Shown in pieces: positions 16,462-25,436 of a stretch of DNA of 46,465 nt. The stretch is taken from NCBI GenBank assembly GCA_019309045.1, contig JAFDGZ010000041.1:1-46465 (forward strand), read 5' to 3'. The position numbers and the translations under genes were made by a program. Below the pieces are notes generated by a model, which saw only the letters and a list, made by a program, of their open reading frames with translations, had not been told where the DNA came from and made no database searches. How positions within the stretch are numbered: position 1 is the first letter of the stretch; each line of letters begins with the position of its first letter. The DNA comes from Deltaproteobacteria bacterium (GTDB taxonomy: Bacteria > Desulfobacterota > Syntrophobacteria > BM002).

Positions 16462-17919
16462 ATGGTGGTACTGGCCAAATCAATGACCAGAGTGCACAAC
16501 AATAGAGGACAGCAATGGAGCCTGGATCAGGTCCTGGCGGCAACCCATGGCCGATTGTGCTCCTCGGGGTTGGCGCAAGTGAAATTTGCCGGCATATCCA
16601 CCGACAGTCGCACAGTACAGCCTGGAGATCTCTTCGTCGCCCTGAAAGGAGAACGATTTGATGGCCATGACTTCGTGTCGCAGGCCGTAAACCAAGGAGC
16701 TGCTGGCGTGCTGGTTGCCGAGTTCAGGGCGGATGACTTTACAGATTTAACTGTGGCTGTGGTTGCTGTAGCCGACACCTTGAAGGCACTTGGCGATCTG
16801 GCAGCCTACTGGCGCCATCGCCACGCCATCCCTTTGGTGGCCATAACAGGCTCCAACGGCAAGACCACCACCAAAGAGATGGTGGCTGCCATCCTGAGCC
16901 GCTCATGGCGCGTGCTGAAAAACCAAGGGACTTACAATAACCTGGTCGGCGTACCTCTCACCCTGCTGCAAATGACCAACAGCCATCAGGCTGCAGTAGT
17001 CGAGATGGGTATGAATCGTCCTGGAGAGATAGCCAGACTCACAGAGATCGCTGCTCCAGAAGTGGGGTTGATTACTAATATCCAGCCGGCCCACCTGGAG
17101 GGAGTGCACTCTATTGAAGGTGTGCAGGCTGCCAAAGGGGAGCTCTTTGCCGGACTCCGGTCCCAGGCAACTATTGTAGTCAACCGCGACGACCCGCGGG
17201 TGTGCTCCCTGGCTGCTGACTACCCTGGTCGTCAGGTGGGTTACTCGTGCACAGGAGTCGTCACAGATGTAACAGTTGAGAGGATCATTGCCATGGATTC
17301 TGAAGGCAGCGTCTTCATCTTGAGACTCGGTAATGAAACCAGGGAGGTTCAGGTGCGCATCATGGGACGTCATCACCTGAATAATGCAGTTGCGGCAGCA
17401 GCAGTAGCCTGGAGTCTCGACCGTCCAGCAGATGACATCTCTGCAGCTCTCGCTGAGTTCAAACCCTTTGACAAGCGCATGGAGGTGGTGGTGTTCCCCG
17501 GCAACATTCATATCATCAATGACAGCTACAATGCCAATCCCGCCTCAGTAACTGCTGCCCTGCAAACGCTTATACGACTGAATCGTACTGGCAGATTATT
17601 TGCCGTACTGGGAGACATGCTGGAACTGGGTGAACGCAGCCCCGAACTCCACCGCCACGTGGGTCGCCTGGCAGCAGAAGAAGGTGTGGATTACCTCATT
17701 GCCCGTGGTGAACAGGCCAGGAATCTGCTTGCAGGAGCTGCCGAGGCCGGCATGGAAAGCGAGCGGTTGAGCCACGCTGTTGACCATCGTGAGATCGCCC
17801 TGAAGTTGCGCTCACTTCTGGCCAGTGGAGATTGGGTCCTGGTGAAAGGCTCCAGGGGCATGCACATGGAAAAAGTGGTGGACTACCTCATGGAGGAGTG
17901 GGGGAATTCACGGTCCTGA
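16462..17919 (+). CDS. murF: UDP-MurNAc-tripeptide:D-Ala-D-Ala ligase MurF
   Basis: About 485 residues. MurF adds D-Ala-D-Ala to the UDP-MurNAc-tripeptide. Motifs: GISTDSRTVQPGDLFVALKG, the ATP loop ITGSNGKTTTKEM, the NNLVGVPLTLL and EMGMNRPGEI segments, and NDSYNANPASV in the C-terminal half. Several starts are possible: TTG 16456, ATG 16462 and ATG 16483; none has a clear ribosome site, and translation may couple to the murE stop at 16457-16459. Normally mraY follows, but here only 80-86 bp separate murF from murD. Confidence 0.95.
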   Translation: MVVLAKSMTRVHNNRGQQWSLDQVLAATHGRLCSSGLAQVKFAGISTDSRTVQPGDLFVALKGERFDGHDFVSQAVNQGAAGVLVAEFRADDFTDLTVAVVAVADTLKALGDLAAYWRHRHAIPLVAITGSNGKTTTKEMVAAILSRSWRVLKNQGTYNNLVGVPLTLLQMTNSHQAAVVEMGMNRPGEIARLTEIAAPEVGLITNIQPAHLEGVHSIEGVQAAKGELFAGLRSQATIVVNRDDPRVCSLAADYPGRQVGYSCTGVVTDVTVERIIAMDSEGSVFILRLGNETREVQVRIMGRHHLNNAVAAAAVAWSLDRPADDISAALAEFKPFDKRMEVVVFPGNIHIINDSYNANPASVTAALQTLIRLNRTGRLFAVLGDMLELGERSPELHRHVGRLAAEEGVDYLIARGEQARNLLAGAAEAGMESERLSHAVDHREIALKLRSLLASGDWVLVKGSRGMHMEKVVDYLMEEWGNSRS

Positions 17920-18005
17920 AAAGTGTTTGACTCTGCTGGCCAACTCTTCAGCAGAAATAGCAATGCGGGGCAACAGCACAACCGGGGCGGGCAGGAAAGA
18001 TGAGC

Positions 18006-19424
18006 ATGGATTCATTGGACAACAAAAGGGTGCTGGTTGTGGGTCTGGCGCGCAGCGGTCTGGCAGTGGCGAAATTTCTTTGCAGCCAGGGTGCTCGAGT
18101 GACCATCACCGATGAGCGGTCCGAGCCCCTTCTTGGGACCTTCCCGCAGAAGGCCCGAGAGCTCGGCTGTGAACTCGCCCTTGGAGGCCATCCACTGGAG
18201 ATTTTCAGCGGTTCTGACCTGGTGGTCTTGAGCCCAGGCGTACCCCTGGATCTGCAACCACTGAACCTCGCTAGAGAGCGTTCCATACCAGTAATTGGTG
18301 AATTGGAACTTGCCTGCCGCTTCCTGCATTTGCCTGTTGTTGCCATCACTGGCACCAATGGCAAGACCACCACAACCACCCTGGTGGGAACCATGCTCGA
18401 GCAAAGCGGTGTGCGAACCTTTGTGGGGGGCAATATCGGCAATCCACTCAGCAACATCTTCTTTCTGGAGAATGCTCCTGAGGTGGCAGTGGTGGAAGTG
18501 AGCAGTTTTCAACTCGACTCCAGTTCCACCTTTCATCCGCAGGTAGGAGTTCTGTTGAACATCAGTGAGGATCACCTGGACCGCTATGACTCTTTTGAGG
18601 AGTATGTGGCCAGCAAGTGTCGGATATTCATGAATCAGAGCCAAACAGACAAGGCAATCTTGCCAGCTGTTGCTCCCTATTTTATGGATTATGGCCGTAT
18701 TAGAAGCCAGCACCTTCTCTTCGGCAGCAAAGCAACCCTGGCTCACGCACGCGTAGACAGTGGGACTTTGATATGCAGTATGGGCCCAGGATGCAAAGTC
18801 CACTACGATCTCAGCCAATGGCGTCTGCCCGGCAGACATAACCTGGACAATCTCCTGGCAGCGGTGCTTGCCGCAACCTCAATGGGGGCCAGACCAGAGG
18901 CCATTCAGCGTACTATAGATTCTTTCTCTGGTCTGCCCCACCGTATGGAACTGATCTGCCACTGGCGCGGTATCAGATTTTACAACGATTCCAAAGCCAC
19001 CAACATTGCTGCCGTCTGTAGTTCGCTGGCCAGCTTTTGCGACCCCATCATTCTTATCGCCGGAGGGCGCTACAAGGGCGGGCCACTCAAGTCTCTCGTT
19101 CCCCTGGTTAATGAACGCGTAAAAATGCTCTTGCTCATGGGAGAAGCCAGGTTCGAATTTGCCAGGGTGTTCAGCAGCTGCGGCTGCACCATGGTTGTCG
19201 ACTCCATGGAGCGAGCTGTGCGGGAGGCCATTGCCGCCGCAGTGCCCGGCGATGTGGTTCTCCTGGCGCCAGCATGCGCCAGCTTCGATCTTTATGAAAA
19301 TTATGAAGCAAGAGGAGATCATTTTCGCTCTATTGTGGCTGCAGTCACAAGCGAACTCCGCAATGCTGATGGTTGTCTAGAGACCTGTTCCCTGAGCGAG
19401 TCCTCCAGTGTAAGCAGAAGTTGA
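18006..19424 (+). CDS. murD: UDP-MurNAc-L-alanine:D-glutamate ligase MurD
   Basis: About 472 residues. MurD adds D-glutamate to UDP-MurNAc-L-alanine. Motifs: VLVVGLARSGLAVAKFL at the N-terminus, the ATP loop ITGTNGKTTTTT, GGNIGNPL, VVEVSSFQLD, NISEDHLDRYDSFEEY, FYNDSKATN and LAPACASFDLYENYEARGDHF. ATG at 18006 sits 9 nt after AGGA; the in-frame ATG at 18000 is only 3 nt after it, so 18006 is preferred. A short Ser-rich tail follows the conserved end. It directly follows murF, without the mraY usually found between them. Confidence 0.95.
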   Translation: MDSLDNKRVLVVGLARSGLAVAKFLCSQGARVTITDERSEPLLGTFPQKARELGCELALGGHPLEIFSGSDLVVLSPGVPLDLQPLNLARERSIPVIGELELACRFLHLPVVAITGTNGKTTTTTLVGTMLEQSGVRTFVGGNIGNPLSNIFFLENAPEVAVVEVSSFQLDSSSTFHPQVGVLLNISEDHLDRYDSFEEYVASKCRIFMNQSQTDKAILPAVAPYFMDYGRIRSQHLLFGSKATLAHARVDSGTLICSMGPGCKVHYDLSQWRLPGRHNLDNLLAAVLAATSMGARPEAIQRTIDSFSGLPHRMELICHWRGIRFYNDSKATNIAAVCSSLASFCDPIILIAGGRYKGGPLKSLVPLVNERVKMLLLMGEARFEFARVFSSCGCTMVVDSMERAVREAIAAAVPGDVVLLAPACASFDLYENYEARGDHFRSIVAAVTSELRNADGCLETCSLSESSSVSRS

Positions 19425-19466
19425 GCGGACTGCGGTGGAGCCCACGGCCGCTGCCGCCACCAGAAA

Positions 19467-20615
19467 ATGACCAACATGGACAGGATAAAAAAACTGAAAA
19501 GCAGCTATGATTTGACCTTGCTCTGTACCACCCTTGCCCTGGTGGTCTGGGGACTGGTGATGCTCTACAGCGCCAGCTCCATCCTGGCCCAACAACGATT
19601 TGGCGACAGCCTGTTTTTTGTCAAGCGGCAGATTATCTTCGCTCTTGTGGGACTGGCGCTCCTCATCGGCAGCAAGAATATCCCTTACAAACTATATCAC
19701 CGACTGGTCTACCTCATCTTGGCGGTGTGTCTACTGTCTCTGGCTCTGGTGTTGCTGCCGCAAATCGGTCACCGGGTGGGCGGCGCCAGAAGGTGGCTGC
19801 GGCTGGGTCCCATCTCTCTACAGCCGGCGGAATTTGCCAAACTATCGCTAATCATGTACCTCTCGTACTCCCTGGCCAAAAAGGAAGATCGGCTCAAGGA
19901 CTTCAGTATAGGATATGTCCCGCATGTGATGGTTACCGGCCTCTTTGTAGGGCTGATCATCCTGGAGCCGGATCTGGGTACGGCAATCACCTATGCCTTG
20001 CTTGCCTTTCTCCTCTTGTTCGTAGCAGGCGTCCGCTTCCGTTATCTCATCCTGACGGCTGTGGCTCTTCTGCCGATGCTCTTTCTGGCCATATCCGGTA
20101 GCCGCTATCGTTGGGAAAGACTCCTGGCCTTCCTCGACCCGTGGAGAGACCCGAGCGACACCAGCTTTCAATTACTACACTCGCTGTTGGCTCTCGGCTC
20201 GGGCGGTCTGCTGGGAGTGGGCCTCGGGGCAGGAAAGCAGAAGCTGTTCTACCTGCCCGAGCCTCACACGGATTTCATTCTCGCTGTTCTCGGTGAAGAG
20301 ATGGGTTTGCTGGGCATTGCTGGAGTACTTCTCCTCTATGGTCTTCTGTTATGGAAAGGCGTGCACATAGCACTGCGGGCGCCGGATCGCTACGCCAGCT
20401 ATCTCGCTTTTGGTTTGACTCTGCTCATCGGCGTTCAGGTAATGATAAATGGTGCGGTAGTCATGGGCCTCTTGCCTACCAAGGGGCTGCCTTTACCGCT
20501 GATGAGCTATGGAGGCAGTTCTTTGCTGACGAATCTTGTTGCCATCGGCATTCTGCTGAACATTGCCTCCAGCTCCAACAAGCAAGCAACAGCAAAAAGG
20601 AAGGACAGCAAATGA
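19467..20615 (+). CDS. ftsW: Septal peptidoglycan polymerase FtsW
   Basis: A 382-residue SEDS-family glycosyltransferase with about ten membrane helices. Motifs include the early GLVMLYSASS, GGARRWLRLGPISLQPAEFAKL, LEPDLGTAI, the large-loop segment YRWERLLAFLDPWRDP, and GLLPTKGLPLPLMSYGGSS near the end. FtsW polymerises septal glycan strands from lipid II with FtsI. An alternative start is ATG 19476. An ATG overlaps its stop (ATGA at 20612) and opens a frame of only nine codons where murG would normally begin. murC begins 71 bp later. Confidence 0.95.
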   Translation: MTNMDRIKKLKSSYDLTLLCTTLALVVWGLVMLYSASSILAQQRFGDSLFFVKRQIIFALVGLALLIGSKNIPYKLYHRLVYLILAVCLLSLALVLLPQIGHRVGGARRWLRLGPISLQPAEFAKLSLIMYLSYSLAKKEDRLKDFSIGYVPHVMVTGLFVGLIILEPDLGTAITYALLAFLLLFVAGVRFRYLILTAVALLPMLFLAISGSRYRWERLLAFLDPWRDPSDTSFQLLHSLLALGSGGLLGVGLGAGKQKLFYLPEPHTDFILAVLGEEMGLLGIAGVLLLYGLLLWKGVHIALRAPDRYASYLAFGLTLLIGVQVMINGAVVMGLLPTKGLPLPLMSYGGSSLLTNLVAIGILLNIASSSNKQATAKRKDSK

Positions 20616-20686
20616 GAGGACGCCATAGCGGCAAATTCTAGACTGCTTCCTTTGTATGGAATTGTAAACAATACCAGCGGGGACCC

Positions 20687-22075
20687 ATGTACAGGCAGTC
20701 CTATCATATCCACTTCATTGGCATCGGCGGCATCGGCATGAGCGGCATTGCCGAACTGCTGCTCAATCTCGGCCATAAGGTGACCGGCTCCGATCTGAAG
20801 GAAAGCGACATTACTCAACGGCTGCAATCCCTGGGTGCCACAGTCTACTATGGCCACGAACCAGAAAACGTTAGCGGTGCCGAGGTGGTGGTGGTCTCAT
20901 CTGCCATAGCCCCTGACAACCCGGAACTGGTGGCCGCCCGCGAACACTACCATCTGCCAGTAATAAAGCGAGCGGAGATGCTGGCCGAACTCATGCGTCT
21001 CAAGTACGCCGTCCTCATTGCAGGCGCTCATGGCAAGACCACTACCACTTCCATGATCGGCACCGTAATGGCTCGGGGCGGCCTTGATCCTACTGTGGTC
21101 ATTGGCGGCCGCCTCAACTCCTGGGGCACCAATGCCAAACTGGGACAGGGAGATTTTGTGGTAGCCGAAGCAGATGAAAGCGATGGCACTTTTCTGCTCT
21201 ACTCCCCAACCATATCAGTAGTGACCAATATCGACCGAGAACATCTGGACTTTTTTACAGATCTACAGCAGATCAGGGAAACTTTTCTGGAATTTATCAA
21301 CAAAGTGCCCTTTTATGGCGCGGCCATCCTCTGTCTCGAAGATCCCAATATTCAGAGCTTGCTGCCGCTTGTCAAGAAACGGATCATCACCTATGGCTTC
21401 TCACCTCAGGCAGACTTTCAGGCGCGGCATGTTATTTTCGAAGGTCTGAGCACCTCTTATCGCGCCTTCCTCCATGGCGAGGAGATGGGCACAGTAAAAC
21501 TGGCAATCCCTGGTCGTCACAATGTGCTCAACTCCCTGGCAGCAGTGGCTGTGGGGCATGAATTGGGCATAGGCTTCGATGACGTCCGTAAAGGTCTGCA
21601 GGAAATGACCGGGGTGCAGCGCCGTTTTCAGATCAAGGCCGAAGTGGGCGGCGTTACCATAATCGATGACTATGGCCACCATCCCACTGAGATTCAGGCA
21701 GTACTGCAAACAGTGGCACAGTGTTATCCTGGTCGCAGACGCATTGCCGTCTTTCAGCCACACAGGTACAGCCGCACCCAGGCTCTTTTTCAAGAATTTA
21801 CCACCGCCTTCTATCAATCGGATGTCCTGCTGGTCACGGATATCTATCCGGCTAGTGAGCAGCCAATTCCGGGTGTAGAGGCGGCAAAACTTGCAACCGC
21901 TATTCAGCAGCATGGCCATGGCAACACCATCTTTGTGCCTGACATCAAAGAAATCGTGCCATTGTTGCTGGACGAATTGGCAGCCGGTGATGTGGTCTTG
22001 ACCCTGGGAGCTGGCAATATCTGGCAAACTGCAGATGAACTGGCAAGACGCTTGGAGGAGCGGGCGCAACGGTAA
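20687..22075 (+). CDS. murC: UDP-N-acetylmuramate:L-alanine ligase MurC
   Basis: A 462-residue Mur ligase adding L-alanine to UDP-MurNAc. It begins with IHFIGIGGIGMSGIAELL and carries the ATP loop GAHGKTTTTSM, VAEADESDGTF, TNIDREHLDFF, GRHNVLNSLAAVAVG and DDYGHHPTEI followed by FQPHRYSRT. Length is normal. GCGGGGAC lies about 5 nt before the start. It precedes murB by 48 bp on the same strand. Confidence 0.96.
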   Translation: MYRQSYHIHFIGIGGIGMSGIAELLLNLGHKVTGSDLKESDITQRLQSLGATVYYGHEPENVSGAEVVVVSSAIAPDNPELVAAREHYHLPVIKRAEMLAELMRLKYAVLIAGAHGKTTTTSMIGTVMARGGLDPTVVIGGRLNSWGTNAKLGQGDFVVAEADESDGTFLLYSPTISVVTNIDREHLDFFTDLQQIRETFLEFINKVPFYGAAILCLEDPNIQSLLPLVKKRIITYGFSPQADFQARHVIFEGLSTSYRAFLHGEEMGTVKLAIPGRHNVLNSLAAVAVGHELGIGFDDVRKGLQEMTGVQRRFQIKAEVGGVTIIDDYGHHPTEIQAVLQTVAQCYPGRRRIAVFQPHRYSRTQALFQEFTTAFYQSDVLLVTDIYPASEQPIPGVEAAKLATAIQQHGHGNTIFVPDIKEIVPLLLDELAAGDVVLTLGAGNIWQTADELARRLEERAQR

Positions 22076-22123
22076 AAGGGGCTCCCCCTGAATCTTTGCT
22101 GAAGAAGGAAAGCAGCAGGACCC

Positions 22124-23038
22124 ATGAACCCATCCCTCAAAAGAAAACTTCAGAGCCTCGAGCATCTTCGCCTCGACTGGGATGTGCCTCTGGCTGGCTA
22201 CACCTCTTTCAAGATTGGCGGACCTGTGTCCTGTCTGCTGCGGCCCTTCGATATCGACAGTTTGCGCCGTGCTGTCGCTGTATTGAACTCTTACGATTTC
22301 CCCTATTTTGCTCTGGGCAGAGGCTCCAATATCCTGGCCAGCGAGGCGCCCATTCAGGCGGCAGCCATACTCATGGAGGCTGGTCTGCACAACGTTGTCG
22401 TGCAGGAAGAGTCCTGTCTTGTACGGGCCCAGGCAGGCGTCCGTTTGAGTCGTCTGCTCCGCTGCTGTCTGCGGCACGGGCTGGGAGGCCTGGAATTCCT
22501 TGTTGGTATTCCCGGAACCGTTGGTGGGGCAGTGAAAATGAATGCGGGCAGCCATGGGCAATGCCTTGCTGAAGTCTGCCATTCTCTCCTCATTCTCTGC
22601 AAAGACGGCTCTGTGGCTCAACTGGCAAGCTCCGAGTTGCAATTTTCATATCGTCACCTCCAGTTGCCTCCGGGTGCCCTGATTCTGGAAGGGGTGTTTT
22701 CCCTGGTGCGGCTGCCTGGACAAGCTATCCGCAGCCGGCTCCGGCAGCTTCTCAAAAAACGCCAGGCTAGCCAGCCCTGGCAGCTTCCCTCTGCCGGGTC
22801 GATTTTCAAGAACCCTCCAGGAGATTATGCCGGCAGACTCATAGAAGCTGTTGGTCTCAAGGGCGTTGCAGTGGGTGGAGCACAAATATCACCTCGTCAC
22901 GCCAATTTCATAGTGAATCGAGGGGGAGCCACAGCTGGCGAGGTTATGGCACTCATCCGACTGGCTCGCGAAAAGGTAGAAAAGGAAACCGGCATCCATC
23001 TGGAGTTAGAGGTGGAGCTTCTCGGCAATCACTTTTAG
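22124..23038 (+). CDS. murB: UDP-N-acetylenolpyruvoylglucosamine reductase MurB
   Basis: A 304-residue flavoprotein that reduces UDP-GlcNAc-enolpyruvate to UDP-MurNAc with NADPH. FAD-binding features are TSFKIGGP, LGRGSNILAS and GIPGTVGGAVKMNAG; the FSYRH segment, the catalytic serine region SAGSIFKNPPG and the final glutamate in LELEVELLG are present. The short loop pattern matches the type II enzymes (Gram-positive and many deltaproteobacterial). An AGGACCC ribosome site precedes the ATG. Confidence 0.95.
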   Translation: MNPSLKRKLQSLEHLRLDWDVPLAGYTSFKIGGPVSCLLRPFDIDSLRRAVAVLNSYDFPYFALGRGSNILASEAPIQAAAILMEAGLHNVVVQEESCLVRAQAGVRLSRLLRCCLRHGLGGLEFLVGIPGTVGGAVKMNAGSHGQCLAEVCHSLLILCKDGSVAQLASSELQFSYRHLQLPPGALILEGVFSLVRLPGQAIRSRLRQLLKKRQASQPWQLPSAGSIFKNPPGDYAGRLIEAVGLKGVAVGGAQISPRHANFIVNRGGATAGEVMALIRLAREKVEKETGIHLELEVELLGNHF

Positions 23039-23090
23039 AAGACAGCGCAGAGTAAGCAAGTGATGGGTAGATTCTGGAACGGGTGACCCC

Positions 23091-23924
23091 ATGGCTGCAG
23101 TGAACAAAAAAAAGAAACTCCGTGGTAGACAGCCCCGGTGGAGATCTCTGCTGAGACCATTTCTCTATGGCATCTTGATTAGTTTGTCACTCTACGGGCT
23201 GAGTATTTTTTGTGTTGCCGGCTACCATATGCTGCTCCGCTGTCCCTGGCTCAGGGTAACCGCGATTCAGGTAGAGGGTTGTCAGCGGGTGGAGTCGGCG
23301 GCCATCATCGAACAGGCAAAAATTCCCCCAGGGGTGAATATTCTAGCATTGGACCTGGATGATGTACGACAACGAGTAGCTTCCCACCCCTGGGTGGCGG
23401 ATGTCTCTGTAATTCGAGAGATTCCCGACAGAGTTCGCATTGTTATTGCTGAGCGCCGGCCTTTCGCCATTGTGCGAACTGGCGACTTCTATCTCATAGA
23501 CAGCAGCGGTTACTGTTTTGCCAAGGTTGAGGTAGCCAAATACCCTGGCTTGCCCATTATTTCTGGAATTGATACTGCCCTCATTTCCCGAAGGCGTAGG
23601 GTGCCGCCTCGAGTGCTCGCCATGATCAAAGAACTCCATGCTCAGTGTCAGTCAGGGCTGCCCTGGAGATTGATTTCTGAGATTGTGGTCACCAGCAGTG
23701 GTGGGCTCAAGCTCTTCACCTTAAAGGATGGCATTGCCATAAACCTGGGCAAGGACGATTACGCCCGCAAGATGGTTCGTCTGCAAAGAGTGTTGCAGTA
23801 CCTGGAAGAGCAGCATATTCCCTGTCGCCTGCGGGCTATTGATCTTGCCTATCGGGATCGAGTTTTTCTCAGGGGCGATTTTTCTTCAGCCCAAAAACTT
23901 CAGCATGAGCGAAAGGGTGTGTGA
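23091..23924 (+). CDS. ftsQ: Cell division protein FtsQ
   Basis: A 277-residue bitopic protein with a very basic N-terminus, one membrane helix (about 24-48), a POTRA domain (about 55-125) and the FtsQ beta domain. Seen motifs are IQVEGCQRVESAAI, the LDLDDVRQRVASHPWVADVSV segment, the REIPDRVRIVIAERRPFAI strand and the final RAIDLAYRDRVFLRG. FtsQ links the FtsLB pair and early divisome proteins. A GGGTGA ribosome site precedes ATG 23091. The stop overlaps an alternative GTG start of ftsA. Confidence 0.93.
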   Translation: MAAVNKKKKLRGRQPRWRSLLRPFLYGILISLSLYGLSIFCVAGYHMLLRCPWLRVTAIQVEGCQRVESAAIIEQAKIPPGVNILALDLDDVRQRVASHPWVADVSVIREIPDRVRIVIAERRPFAIVRTGDFYLIDSSGYCFAKVEVAKYPGLPIISGIDTALISRRRRVPPRVLAMIKELHAQCQSGLPWRLISEIVVTSSGGLKLFTLKDGIAINLGKDDYARKMVRLQRVLQYLEEQHIPCRLRAIDLAYRDRVFLRGDFSSAQKLQHERKGV

Positions 23925-23926
23925 GC

Positions 23927-25156
23927 ATGGCCAAGAAAAAGGAAGAATTACTCGTGGGGCTCGATATCGGTACCACCAAGATCTGCGCTGTTGTGGGGGA
24001 AGCAAGCCAGGAGGGATTGGATATTGTTGGCATAGGCACTCATCCTTCCGAAGGTCTGCGCAAAGGGGTTGTGGTTGACATTGAGAGCACGGTTGATTCC
24101 ATCAAGCGTGCAGTGGAAGAAGCGGAACTCATGGCAGGTTGCGAGATCAATGCTGTCTATGCTGGTATTGCTGGGGGTCACATCCAGAGTCTCAACAGCC
24201 ACGGTGTCATAGCTGTAAAAAATCGTGAAGTGACTCAGCAGGACATCGACAGGGTGATTGATGCAGCCAAGGCAGTTTCCATTCCTTTTGACAGAGAGGT
24301 AATTCACATCCTGCCGCAGGAATATATCATTGACGATCAGGGTGGCATTCATAATCCGCTTGGCATGTCTGGTGTGCGTCTGGAGGCCAAGGTCCACATA
24401 GTCACCGGTGCAGTGACCTCGGCGCAAAACATTGTCAAGTGCTGCAACCGCGCTGGCCTGGATGTCTGCGATATCGTCCTCGAGTCCCTGGCCTCAGCTG
24501 AGGCAGTCCTGTCACCTGAAGAAAGGGAGCTCGGAGTGGCCCTGGTAGACTTTGGCGGTGGCACTTCTGATCTGGCCATCTTTTCTGAAAAGAGCATTCG
24601 CCACACTTCGGTTTTGGCCCTGGGCGGCAACAATCTTACCAACGACATTGCCGTGGGTCTGAGGACTCCGGTGGAAGAAGCTGAAAAGATCAAACAGCGC
24701 TATGGCTGCGCTCTGACTGCCTCGATTCAAAAGGACGAAACCATCCAGGTGCCCAGCGTGGGTGGAGGCAAACCGAGAGTACTCAGCCGTCAGTTGCTGG
24801 GGGAAATTCTCGAACCTCGGGTAGAAGAAATCTGCTCCCTGCTGCATCGCGAGATCATCCGCTCCGGCTACGCTGATCTGGTGGCCTCCGGTCTGGTAAT
24901 TACCGGCGGCTCAGCTTCCCTGCCCGGGCTTGCCGAACTGGCGGAACAGGTATTCGGTCTGCCGGTGCGTACCGGTATACCATCCAATATTGGAGGGTTG
25001 GTGGATGTGGTTAAAAATCCCATGTACGCCACGGGCGTGGGTCTCGTGCTCTATGCCCTCAACAGGAAACCCAAGAAGCTCTTTCGCATCCGGCAAAACA
25101 ACATATTCAACCGACTTATAGACAGGATGCGACGATGGTTTGGCGACATAGTGTAG
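23927..25156 (+). CDS. ftsA: Cell division protein FtsA
   Basis: A 409-residue actin-like ATPase that tethers FtsZ to the membrane. It shows VGLDIGTTKICAVVGE (phosphate 1), the SHGVIAVKNREV segment of the 1C domain, VALVDFGGGTSDLAIF (phosphate 2), GLVITGGSASLPG (adenosine motif), and a C-terminal amphipathic helix NRLIDRMRRWFGDIV for membrane contact. A GTG at 23921 overlaps the ftsQ stop, but ATG 23927 lies 9 nt after AAAGGG and is preferred. Confidence 0.96.
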   Translation: MAKKKEELLVGLDIGTTKICAVVGEASQEGLDIVGIGTHPSEGLRKGVVVDIESTVDSIKRAVEEAELMAGCEINAVYAGIAGGHIQSLNSHGVIAVKNREVTQQDIDRVIDAAKAVSIPFDREVIHILPQEYIIDDQGGIHNPLGMSGVRLEAKVHIVTGAVTSAQNIVKCCNRAGLDVCDIVLESLASAEAVLSPEERELGVALVDFGGGTSDLAIFSEKSIRHTSVLALGGNNLTNDIAVGLRTPVEEAEKIKQRYGCALTASIQKDETIQVPSVGGGKPRVLSRQLLGEILEPRVEEICSLLHREIIRSGYADLVASGLVITGGSASLPGLAELAEQVFGLPVRTGIPSNIGGLVDVVKNPMYATGVGLVLYALNRKPKKLFRIRQNNIFNRLIDRMRRWFGDIV

Positions 25157-25167
25157 CAACCCCAATC

Positions 25168-25256
25168 TTAACCCTTAACCCACAGGCGGTCATGCGGCCC
25201 GAAGCGAGGCCAGAGGATGGGGGGTAATTCCCGGCCTCCCATCCTAATCTGGCCTC
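25168..25256 (+). other. ftsA-ftsZ spacer with heptamers and long hairpin
   Basis: Two exact TTAACCC heptamers (25168-25181) are followed by a long imperfect hairpin: GAGGCCAGA (25206-25214) with TCTGGCCTC (25248-25256), and GGATGGG (25215-25221) with CCCATCC (25238-25244), with a 3-nt bulge. The whole spacer of 280 bp is unusually long for this gene pair and ends in an AT-rich part (25275-25300) that could hold an ftsZ promoter, though no clear -35/-10 pair is seen. Confidence 0.45.
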
Positions 25257-25436
25257 CTGGAGGGCAGGCAGTCGATAAATATTTTGCAATATCTGGAGGG
25301 CGGCACCTAGCGCAAGATTGCTCAGCAGTGCAAATGAATGTGGCACAGGTGAATAGTGAGTCCTCGATTTGGTGGCTTCGGGCTCGGGCCACGAATGACG
25401 GGCAATATGAACGCAAAGGGAGGCAGGAGGTGAATC

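Noticed and set aside
17927-18005. Possible mraY remnant between murF and murD
   Set aside because: Translation of the gap in all frames shows nothing like MraY.
21401-22642. 413-codon open frame on the minus strand opposite murC and murB
   Set aside because: It is antisense to two clear genes, and its product has no recognisable motif.
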